DNA from: Kwoniella bestiolae CBS 10118
Taxonomy: Eukaryota; Basidiomycota; Tremellomycetes; Tremellales; Cryptococcaceae
Direction of reading: 5' to 3'
Assembly (NCBI RefSeq): GCF_000512585.2
Contig: NC_089248.1
Span: forward strand, 248,001 to 312,000
Length of the DNA stretch: 64,000 nt
Below the pieces are notes generated by a model. That model was given only the letters and a program-made list of their open reading frames with translations, searched no databases and was not told the origin of the DNA. How positions within the stretch are numbered: the first letter of the stretch is position 1; every line of letters starts with the position of its first letter. A program made the position numbers and the translations under genes. Positions 1 through 8,809 of the stretch are shown here, in pieces.

Positions 1-1080
1 GAAGAATGGGATGTGAGTGCGGTTTGGTAATGACATCCAGCATCAAGACCTAAGCTGACTCTTGATTTTGTAGGACGAAGAAGATGGTGACTGGGTTCCT
101 CCCATGGTCCCTAACCCCAAGTGTGAGGAAGCTGCTGGATGTGGACCTTGGGTTCAACCCAAGATCAAGAACCCTGATTACAAGGTGAGCTTCGAAATTT
201 GCTTTATTCGTATGACATCAGCTGACATGATGTGTTTAGGGCAAATGGACTATTCCCAAGATCCCCAACCCTGCCTACAAAGGTGTATGGGCACCCGCCA
301 AGATCTCCAACCCCGCATACTTTGAGGACTTGCACCCTTCTGACTTCACTAAGATCGCTGGTATCGGTATTGAGCTCTGGACTATGACGGAGGACATTCT
401 CTGTGAGCTGCTTTAATCATTTCGACCACTTTAGGAATATCAGCTCACTCTGCAATCATGTAGTCGACAACATCTTCATCGGTCACGATGCCTCTCAAGC
501 CAAGAAATTCGCCGACGAGACTTTCCACGTCAAGAAGCCTATCGAGAAGGAAGCTGAGGGATCGTTGGAAGATGAGGATCTTGACCACCCCAACACTTTG
601 GTTGACAAGATTAGGTTGAAGGTTTACGAGTTCATCCGTGAGTTGAATGCTAGTGACCAAGCCATCGTCATAGCCAACTGACACTTTCGCAATTCAGACC
701 TCGCTGGTATCGATGCTACCTCTGCTGTCAAACAGATGCCAGAAGTTGCTGCTGGTCTCGCCGCTGCTGCTTTCACTGCTATTGGTATGCTCCTTGCTTT
801 GTTCGGTTTGATCGGTTCTGCTCCCACCAAGGTGAGTCTATCACTCCCTTTTCCAGATAGATGTACGTTTCACAAGGGGCGTTGAACACTGATATGAGGT
901 ATCTAGGTCAAGCAAACTACCACAGTCAAGAAAACACCCACTACAAAGGCTGTCGCTCCTGTTGCCCCCGCCGGAGAGGAAGAGAAGAAAGCTCTTGATG
1001 AAGCTGGTGTACCTGTCCCCAATCCCGAGGTCACCAACCCCGAAGTGAGAAAACGAACTACTCGATCTACTAAGGATTAG
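1..1080 (+). CDS. CNE1: Calnexin, 3' part (5' end outside window)
   Basis: ER membrane lectin chaperone that binds monoglucosylated glycoproteins. Exons read as <1-12, 74-184, 240-402, 464-637, 698-831 and 907-1080, all joined in frame by GT-AG introns. The visible protein starts in the P-domain with DGDWVPPMVPNPKCEEAAGCGPW and the repeat-type segment NPDYKGKWTIPKIPNPAYKG, then the C-terminal half of the lectin domain (GIGIELWTM, then DNIFIGHD). A single transmembrane helix follows (AAAFTAIGMLLALFGLIG) and a short cytosolic tail rich in K, P and T that ends KRTTRSTKD. The P-domain motifs plus the TM helix separate calnexin from soluble calreticulin. The N-terminal signal peptide and most of the lectin domain lie upstream of the window. 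Confidence 0.95.
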
Positions 1081-1461
1081 ATAAAATCGATGTAGATATG
1101 AAGCCTTGGAAGATGAGTGGTGTTGATGTCAGGATGGTCATCTCATTGCGATAGGAGGCCGGAAAAGTCAGGTGGAGAAGATTGAAGAAGGCAAAAAGAC
1201 GACAATATACCCCAATTTGAATGAGATTGGACTCTTCGTTTACGTATGTAGGTAGGTAGTGGGAGTGACGATGTATTCGAATTGCATGATCCGGTTCACT
1301 GAGCACATGATTCAAGGAATGTTGATAGGGTGTGAGTAGTGAAGTGACTGTGAAAGACTGGCATAGATACTTGGGGCAGACTGTCAAAGGCCAGAAGTGT
1401 GTATGCTGTCAGCGCTAGCGGGTCATAAATCAGTCGACCGTCGGTCGTATGAGGTAATCAC
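1081..1461. other. Intergenic, 3' flank of calnexin
   Basis: No open frame here has coding character or splice signals. It presumably holds the calnexin 3' UTR and spacer up to the MITE-like element. Confidence 0.6.
1457..1461. repeat. Left target-site duplication (ATCAC)
   Basis: ATCAC abuts the left terminal repeat and is matched by ATCAC at 2069-2073 after the right terminal repeat. A 6-bp reading (AATCAC) is possible because the element may end one base earlier. Confidence 0.7.
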
Positions 1462-2068
1462 TGCTCTCCGCCGATTTGAAATCTCGCCAGAGTGAAATTC
1501 CGCGACCTCGCTACTAAGAAACAATGCAAGGCCGGTCGGTTATTGAGATTTCTTGCAGGCGAGAAGCAAATGCGGATTTCGATGTGGCGAGATATTTGCC
1601 CGTCCCCTGCGTGAAATGCCTGCAGATTTCAAGAAAATCACCCTGCTTGATATTGAGGACAAAGAGGAAAAGAGTGACTGGGTAGCTGGGGGTATTTATG
1701 CTTTTGATTGCGATCCTGGGTAGACCTTTTCCTTTTTTGCAAGGCCACAGACTGCAGAATAGGCACCGCTCAACAAATGTGTGCAATCAGGATGTTTTAG
1801 TGCCCATGTATGCAGAACATCTTCCCGCACATGCATCTCGTATCTGTCAATGGTATCATCAACAGATTGCCCCATAGCAGCCGGCTCTAGGAGCATGATG
1901 AGAAGGTCGTGTGAAGACTGTAGCCTAGCAATATGTGAAGGAATGATTGACTTTCGCGACACATGGTGTTGGTATCTTTCATCGGCGCGAGATGGGGCCA
2001 AAATGATTCAAAATGGCGAGACCCTTTGCGGAATTCATTCTGGCGAGAATTCAAATCGGCGGAGAGCA
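1462..2068. mobile_element. MITE-like non-autonomous DNA transposon (607 bp)
   Basis: The left end (from 1462, TGCTCTCCGCCGATTTGAA) is the reverse complement of the right end (to 2068, TTCAAATCGGCGGAGAGCA). Similarity continues imperfectly for about 50 nt inward, including CTGGCGAGA and GCGGAATT on both sides. The element is directly flanked by ATCAC at 1457-1461 and 2069-2073, a 5-bp direct repeat that reads as a target-site duplication. A degenerate inner copy of the terminal repeat lies near 1573-1600 (GCGGATTTCGATGTGGCGAGA). No transposase-like frame is present, so it would depend on an autonomous relative. The superfamily cannot be named from the termini alone. Confidence 0.8.
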
Positions 2069-2073
2069 ATCAC
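2069..2073. repeat. Right target-site duplication (ATCAC)
   Basis: Direct copy of the pentamer at 1457-1461, directly outside the right terminal inverted repeat. Confidence 0.7.
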
Positions 2074-2697
2074 CTTCTTTCGAACCCTTTGGACCCTGAT
2101 ATCCAGGATGAAAGTCTACGAATTCGGCTGATGCGAGCCTCCAAGACCAGAGGAATCGGGCATCTGATCTTCCTATTTGGATCGACGAAGCAGGTATCGC
2201 TAACTTATGATTCTGAGTTACAGATCAAACAAGGCCTTGGAAACGCTGTGCAGTATGTCTATCCTCGTCGATGAGGTCATAAGGGAGACGACGACGGTCT
2301 TAGACAACTGCCAATGACGTTGCAATAGGACTTCATGAGGATGAAAGCGTCAGTTCCTTTTCCCCCTTCTCTTTTGAGGTTCGATACTTTCCTTTCTTTC
2401 GTGAGGAGTTCGCCTTCTTAGGCTTGCAATATAGTCTTGGACCGTTTTCAAGATCGAGAATATAAGTACTCAAGCGCACATTAAATCGAGCATGCCCGTC
2501 TCCTCATCTCATCTCGACATATATCTTCGCCACTTTCCTTTGAACACTTGTTGACCTATCTAGAGTACCGTATCTAGCAAGCTATCAGGTATGTATGTCC
2601 TTTTCCATTCGCCAGCTTAGCTGGGCTCACGAGTGTTTGGCTCACTTGCCACTCTAGCTGGAGTATCTTCTGGCATATAAGTTAATAACAATACAGT
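2074..2697 (+). promoter_or_regulatory. Upstream region of the coiled-coil family gene at 2698
   Basis: Non-coding. A TATA-like TATAAGT lies at 2461-2467. Between it and the ATG there is a plausible 5' UTR intron with donor GTATGT near 2591 and acceptor ACAG at 2693-2696, just one base before the start codon. Both signals are inferred from sequence only. Confidence 0.4.
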
Positions 2698-3336
2698 ATG
2701 AGCACGGAAAAGCCCACAAACTGGTCCCCAGCCCTCGGTCCTGAGATTGATACCGACGCGTCATCGTCACCTCAAGATATGGATGGTGAGATCGAAAGCG
2801 CTGAAACACGTAACAGCCTCTTGGAAGCCGAGCTGGCCCATGTCAAAAGGCAATTGACCAGAGCGGTAGACCCAGCACCATCTGTCGAAACAGTTGTCAA
2901 TCACTTAACCTCGGAGCTGTCGACCGATATGGCTGCTGATTACCTTCATTATGAGACTCATAAATTTGACACAGTGATCGCTCTCGATACGAGGCTTCTC
3001 GAACGTTGGGGCCAAGTACAAAGCATCGTTGCTAATCAGGCCAAACCCTCCCTTATCCCCGGTATCCGCCAGAAAGTTTGGGCGTCTTGGCAGACCGCCG
3101 TCAAGTCTGGTGAAGACCCATCCGTGGCGTTAAGATATATAGGGCGAGAATCGCGAGCCAGGTGCGCCGATCCGTCTAGACAGTCGTACGACGTGTCTTA
3201 TGGGGTCACGCCGAGCGCATGGATGTCTGACCCATCGTTGGTCGAGTGTACTAGACAAGAGAAGTATAGAGTCGCGAATCCCATTAGGCCTTATCATGTT
3301 CAACAGGCAATTGGTCAAGTCCTTGAGACGATTTGA
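2698..3336 (+). CDS. Small coiled-coil family protein, member A (212 aa, unknown function)
   Basis: I do not recognise a named family. The protein starts MSTEKPTNW, then has an acidic, serine-rich stretch and a heptad-like segment at about residues 30-60 (SLLEAELAHVKRQLTRA). The middle is mostly helical in character and includes QKVWASWQTAV. The C-terminal module runs from CADPSRQSYDVSYG to the end. Its layout is shared with the genes at 4408, 31504 and 39344 and the decayed copies at 33493 and 42102. For example, VWASWQTAV pairs with VWDSWREVV in member B, and Y-D-V-S-Y with Y-I-V-S-Y. It is intronless within the coding part. No signal peptide or membrane segment is visible, so an intracellular protein is likely. 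Confidence 0.75.
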   Translation: MSTEKPTNWSPALGPEIDTDASSSPQDMDGEIESAETRNSLLEAELAHVKRQLTRAVDPAPSVETVVNHLTSELSTDMAADYLHYETHKFDTVIALDTRLLERWGQVQSIVANQAKPSLIPGIRQKVWASWQTAVKSGEDPSVALRYIGRESRARCADPSRQSYDVSYGVTPSAWMSDPSLVECTRQEKYRVANPIRPYHVQQAIGQVLETI

Positions 3337-4407
3337 TTATCTGCTGATAAGTACAGTATTTGAGGAGACGTTTTGTGATCTGTGCGGGTGGTGAATGTAA
3401 ACATTTACCCGGGTAACCTGTGTAGATACGACAATTTGGAGGTTTGTACTAGAATGTCTATTGTTAAGTTCAAATTCACCACAATGTCAACAAGCCTTTT
3501 ATTCACTAAGTCGATTGCCCATAATCTACTAGAAAGTCCAAGAGAACCGGTCATATTGAGAACACCTTCTTACGGTAGTCGATAACCATCTTTGGAAGTA
3601 TTCCCGCACTCGAAACACGTGCAAGAGTGATACAGCCATTGCTTGGATGTACAAAACCCTGTAGTAGCCGCTTTATCCATTCCCCTTCTAGAAGTCCTGC
3701 TAGAAAGTCCAAGAGAACCGGTCATATTGAGAACACCTTCTTACGGTAGTCGATAACCATCTTTGGAAGTATTCCCGCACTCGAAACACGTGCAAGAGTG
3801 ATAAAGCCATTGCTTGGATGTACAAAACCCTGTAGTAGCCGCTTTATCCATTCCCCTTCTAGAAGTCCTGTTTGACATGCATTTTGGGCAGCCTCAATCG
3901 CAGCAATGGGGATAAACATCAGTAGATAAAAGGCTTGCTGGACCTCGTGGTATATTCGGACTCAAAGACGGACAGTCCAGTACCTTCGATCCACCACTTC
4001 TACAATCTCAAACCCTGTACGCACCGGGGCCAACGATTAGAAAAGCTGGAGGTGGTATGGTAAGGGGTTCATAGCCATACACTCCTTTGTGGGATGCTCC
4101 TTTCGTAGTATGCCGTCCTTTCTACGTCGGAGCTCCTCAGGTGCGAGCCGTCCTGGGGTACTTTCTTGGCAACTTCATCTATGCCCACCTGCTGCATGTA
4201 GTCTTACAACAACCTATGTTGAGGTATCCAATCCAGCCAATTCGCAAAGCCCTCTTCGCGACAATTACTCGACTGAGGTACGTGTCAGGCAGTATCACTG
4301 CATAATAGCACCTGAGGAACACCCCTCTATTGAGATTCCCAGCAATCCTGATAGTACCATCACGCACTTCATACGATGAGCAGTTCTCAGCATAGGGAGA
4401 CTTCCAG
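3337..4407. other. Gene-poor stretch between family members A and B
   Basis: Apart from the 171-bp tandem duplication (3529-3870) I see no convincing gene. An ATG at 4377 opens a frame whose translation (MSSSQHRETSRWKR) resembles the N-termini of other family members but runs in a different frame from the main body of member B. Confidence 0.5.
3529..3870. repeat. 171-bp direct tandem duplication, two copies
   Basis: Copy 1 is 3529-3699 and copy 2 is 3700-3870. They differ at one position that I can find (C at 3633, A at 3804). Both start CTAGAAAGTCC and end GAAGTCCTG; the short near-repeat CTAGAAGTCC just before the junction may have seeded the duplication. Near-identity implies a recent event. 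The unit is 57 codons long, but each copy carries a stop in its longest minus-strand frame, so it is probably non-coding. Confidence 0.95.
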
Positions 4408-5022
4408 ATGGAAAAGAATTTTCCTTTCCGCTTCCCCTCCCGCTCGAGGACTTCGGTCTCTGAACTACAACGGGAACTCGAAGCGACTTCCGCCCAGCTA
4501 CGAGATGCCGAAGAGCGAGTAGCAAATACTCGAATGCACCTGTGTCAGGTGGCCGCCGCAGCACCCCGAGTGGATGGTATCATCAAAACCTTGATCGAGG
4601 AGATATCCGCCAAGACAGCTGATGATATCATCGAGAGGACCATCGAGGGGATCACCAACGATCCTGAGATACTCAGCCACCTCGACGAGGCTCGAGATAT
4701 CATCGTTGATAAATACATGGACTTTCTCGGGCCAATCGTGCGGGACCATGTCTGGGACAGCTGGCGAGAAGTAGTGGGAACCACGAACGATGGTTCCCTT
4801 TTTACAGAGTGCATTTCGAACAAAATATTGGTTCAGCCTGCCAGAGAGTCTGGCATGGACACCTATATCGTGTCGTATGGAGGATTTCCTTGGGATTATT
4901 CAGGTGTTTCGACGCCTTATAGATTCTATCACCACTTACGTCGAAGGTTATCCTTCGAGAACGAGATTGGAGAAGCGGACGTCAAAGGAGCTTTGGAGGA
5001 TGTCACTCGACATCTCTATTGA
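4408..5022 (+). CDS. Small coiled-coil family protein, member B (204 aa, unknown function)
   Basis: The protein has a strong heptad segment at residues 17-45 (SELQRELEATSAQLRDAEERV), a helical middle (IIKTLIEEISAKTADDIIE) and the family C-terminal module: GPIVRDHVWDSWREVV, TYIVSYG, YRFYHHLRRRLSFENEI and GALEDVTRHLY. It is the closest neighbour of member A, in the same orientation. The start is uncertain. An upstream ATG at 4377 gives MSSSQHRETSRWKR, very like the start of member D (MSNDTSQNRWNRL), but that frame does not join the coiled coil without an intron or a one-base shift between about 4410 and 4460. I use the ATG at 4408, which is open to the stop. There is no signal peptide or membrane helix. 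Function unknown. Confidence 0.7.
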   Translation: MEKNFPFRFPSRSRTSVSELQRELEATSAQLRDAEERVANTRMHLCQVAAAAPRVDGIIKTLIEEISAKTADDIIERTIEGITNDPEILSHLDEARDIIVDKYMDFLGPIVRDHVWDSWREVVGTTNDGSLFTECISNKILVQPARESGMDTYIVSYGGFPWDYSGVSTPYRFYHHLRRRLSFENEIGEADVKGALEDVTRHLY

Positions 5023-6200
5023 GCGTTTTATGGACGCATGCATATGTGGTATGTTGGTCTGAACGTCTGATATTATTGTATGAGGGTATGCTTTCATTAA
5101 AGAGGAGGGATAGTGAAAGACACGTGCAAGTAGTACTTACACTGTGGAGTTCCACTGAGCTAGCTTTGATCAGTAGACTTGAGTCAAATTCATGCTGTAC
5201 TTTCAAGCTGTACTTGCCATGGGGCAGCATTTTCCAAAATCCGTGGGAAGTACAGTATGCTTCTACTTATGCGTATTCATGAGGTCACTTGTACTTATAC
5301 GAGACACGGGCAAATTAATCTTATAATGGAGTTAGAGAGACAAACTGCAAACATGTACTCTAAACGATAAGTACAATATAGATCAATAAATGAATACCCC
5401 TAGGGAGTGTTATGGTAATCTCGGGATCCGTCATACGTATGGAGAAATAAGCTGCACACATCCCAAGCGCTCGTAAAAGCAGGTTGAAATGCGGCATCCG
5501 TCGATATCTGACCCAAATTCGCCCAGTGAGCATGGCTTGGTCTGCTCATGCCCTCAAAAGATCACTTTCATTTGATTCTTGAACAAAAATTAAGACGATC
5601 AGGTGGTAAGATGAAGACAAAAATTGGAGTGATGATAGGTGAGACAACGCAAACACCGTCTGAAATATGCATCAGACACAGAGCCGGGCCTGGTCAATAG
5701 AAATCCACAACTGACACTAATAGTATGTCTCGTCCTACTCTCATAGTACACTCGCAAGGGGGACGCGGACTGTGCTTGCGGCCTGCAGCTCCTTTGACCA
5801 ATTGATGACACCATGCTCTCTGGAGCCACGATCCTTTCAGCTCCTATTCTGATACACCGTAGATATTAGCCTCAAGTACCTCTATTGCACTTTCGAAGAC
5901 GAGGAGCGATATAGACAAAAAAAGGAGGCCATGATTACTCACAGCTCACCATTCATGGTTTCTGTGGAGACACACACCAAAAGTTGGCAGCCAAAGGATC
6001 TTCTTGACCGTTTCACCCCAACTTTTCAGTATGACCTGGACAGAGCAGATATATAACGATGATCGCAAGAACTTTCACGATCCAGATCAATTATACAACT
6101 CGCTTCGCATACATAACGAAACAAGAGATACCCGCCTCAACGACTACATCCTAATACATACAGCTTCACTCACCCAGAAAGAACATTTAGAAAACCCAAA
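5023..6200. other. Intergenic between member B and the PP2C gene
   Basis: No supported gene. A TATA-like ATATATAAC at about 6048-6056 may serve the PP2C gene that starts at 6201. The stretch 5100-5380 is rich in AAGTAC/GTACTT words without clear order. Confidence 0.5.
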
Positions 6201-8342
6201 ATGACCGATTGTCAGACCTCCTCACCATCCAATATCGCAGAATGGCCCCAGGTTGGCCACCAGCCTGAAGCGGTCAATTGTTCCGTCGATGTAGATGATA
6301 AGCCTAACGTCCACCATGACGCTGCCATCGAAGTACCTTCTAAACTGCGCGATCTCAACGATGCTGATACCCATCCCGTCAGGGAAGTGCGGGGTATGGA
6401 CAACAAACGATTTTGGGTTCGGACTTTCGACAGACCTTGCGTGGAGTTATATGACGCCGAGGGGTTCATCGGTAAATGGAAGATTCGATCGTCTAGTGAC
6501 ATAAAAAAACAAATGTCAAAAGATAATCAAGGTGAATATAGGATCAAACGACCGGGAAATGCTGTTTCTCGGGTTGCATATAACGCAGTTATGCCCGAAG
6601 ATACTGGGGAGGACAGGTGGCAAGCTGATTTATGTACCTGGGACACGATTAAAAGCCTTGTAAGTTCGTCTCAATGCTTGACACCTCTCGTCAGCTTATT
6701 CACTTCGCCCGTTCTAAGGTCGATAATCAGCAATTGAAAGAGGAAGACGGGAGAACGTTCTGGCAAGCGTGGTATGAGGCCAGAAAAGCGGGAGGACTGG
6801 TCGACAAGAAGAGCACCCCGGCAGAAGAAAGCGGCAAGGATGACTTGATGATGTGCTCAGTAATTGACGGTCATACGGGACTTGATGTTGCTCAACTCTA
6901 GAAGACGACTTTACACGGCTGTTTAGCACACGCGCTGGGTAAAGCTCAACTTCAGAATGAGGAAGATATTTTACCTGAAAAGTTCATGCAGATTATTCGA
7001 GATACGTGAGCTCTCCGAACGTGGGAAATGGTATCAAAACAGCTAATGCATGGTTTCCAGGTTCAAGGCAGTCGATGAGGATATTGTACAAGCCCCTCTC
7101 AAGTTGCTCGGACCACAAATTGTCTACGAGCCTTCTCCCCTTCTACCATCCCCGCCTCCCTCAATTTTGGGTGGGCCAAATATCGTATCTCCCGGGTCAT
7201 GTGCATTGACTGTGATATACGATGCTGCTGCAGAACGAGTCTACATCGCCAATTGCGGTGATTGTCGAGCTGTCGCCGGATGGTATGATGAGAAAAAGAA
7301 GAAATGGAGGTGCGACGTCCTTACAGAGGATCATAATGGGGATAACCCATCTGAACGAGAGAGGTCAGTTGATGTTCAGTCGCTGTACCTCCTTATTTTG
7401 GAACGCAATTAACTTTTGGCTGATTGGATTTGCAACAGAGTATGTAGCGATCATCCAGAAGATGAACGAGAAGACCTATTCAAGCCAAATCCAGAGATGC
7501 GAATCTTCGGGAAACTACATCCCACAAGGGTGTTCGGTGATCATCTGTACAAACGGCAATACCAGGACTGGATCGAGTAAGTTTTTCAATTAGCCCCCTT
7601 TCCACTGATCAGCTGATTCCTCGATGTGAAACCTCGTAGCTTCCACCATTTCTGCAAGCAGGGTGAACCCTGGCTCACTTGGAAGAAGGAGTATAGAGAA
7701 CGTCGAAAGACACCTCCCTATGCCACTGCAGAACCGGATGTGGTCTGGCGTGACTTGAAAGCCAATGAAGGTGAAGAGTTGAAGTTTATAATTCTTTCTA
7801 CGGATGGACGTAAGTCATTCACCGTACTCTCACTTCACTGCTCACTTGGACCCTCAAGTGAAAGGGTAGGCGACACTTGATGTGACCATTCTTCACGGTA
7901 GTATGGGGTAGGATGACCTCCGAAGAGGCCTTTGTCCTCACCGCTTCTACCTACGGCGACTCTATAATGAGACGCAGTGGAGATATGGACAAGCAAGAAT
8001 TCCTCGACAAATATTTCCCTGGACTCGAAGATCATTCTCCGAGCCATCCATTCCCACGGGAAAAGATGGATAAGAGTGGTAGATGGGCTCTGAAAGAGGA
8101 GGTTCTACCGACCCGCCTGATTCGGAATGCGTATGGTGGTGACGATCAGGAAGAGAGGAAGCAGATCTTTAGCATAGCTCCCAAGATTAAGAACATGAAG
8201 GATGATGTTACGACATTGTGAGGTCGAGCATAATTCTTCAAATCATTTCATGTACTGAGCTAACCTCGTTCACAAATATAGGGCAATTCATTTTGGTGGA
8301 CATGCGCTCAGCGAATGGCTGGACAAGAAAAAAGCTGTTTAA
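6201..8342 (+). pseudogene. PP2C-type protein phosphatase, PDP/PTC5-like, with in-frame TAG
   Basis: Exons read as 6201-6659, 6731-7005, 7061-7363, 7439-7576, 7640-7809, 7902-8217 and 8282-8342; phases agree at every junction, giving about 573 codons. PP2C motifs appear in order: EDRWQADLC, CSVIDGHTG (Mn/Mg-binding DGH), GSCALTVIYD with YIANCGDCRAV, LTEDHNGDNPSE, ILSTDGLWGRMTSEEA, and DDVTTLAIHFG at the end. This matches the metal-dependent phosphatases of the pyruvate dehydrogenase phosphatase group. An in-frame TAG at 6899-6901 falls two residues after DVAQ, inside a conserved helix that resumes in the same frame as KTTLHGCLAHAL. Either this is a recent nonsense allele, an assembly error, or a stop that is read through. 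A 42-nt intron ending at CTCTAG would remove the stop but also the DGH motif. The usual second Asp of DGLWD is Gly here. No mitochondrial presequence is obvious. Confidence 0.8.
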
Positions 8343-8809
8343 GGCGGACTGAAATCGAAGATGGACATTCCGAGTCTATATGAACCCTCGAGTCCGTTGC
8401 GGCTTCCTATGATCCGTTATTGAGATGCAAATTCATGCACTCAGTGCTCCGTGTGATGTCTGCTGTGCCACAACTTTCAAGGTTCCGATAGCATTCGTGA
8501 GGTCTGTTGGCTAGATACGCATGCGGTAGAGAGTTGGGCGATGCACCGGGACCACAGCGGGAGACTCTCAATCCATAGTTATGCATACAGCACAGTACAC
8601 TTGTAGTTACGATGCCAGAATTGGGATGTATAATGCCACGTTGCCACTCGACCATTCTATCAGCCAGAATCGCTTCCGCTGTTCCGCACCTTTCGTCAAA
8701 ACAACGAGAAATGAGCTCTTGAACTGATATTACTTTGTTATTTATACATCTACAGGACATTCACATCAGATCTAAAAATCGTTCTCACTCAAGATATAAA
8801 CGTTTCAAG
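8343..8809. other. Intergenic between PP2C and WDR70-like genes
   Basis: 3' flank of the phosphatase and 5' flank of the WD40 gene. Nothing else supported; a minus-strand frame at 8407-8760 lacks coding character. Confidence 0.5.

Noticed and set aside
1696..2274. Several overlapping frames inside and beside the MITE-like element
   Set aside because: They cross the terminal repeats and TSD, overlap each other on both strands, and show no transposase motif.
8407..8760. Minus-strand frame of 117 codons between PP2C and WDR70-like genes
   Set aside because: High Cys/Arg/Ser content and no motifs; overlaps the presumed promoter of the WD40 gene.
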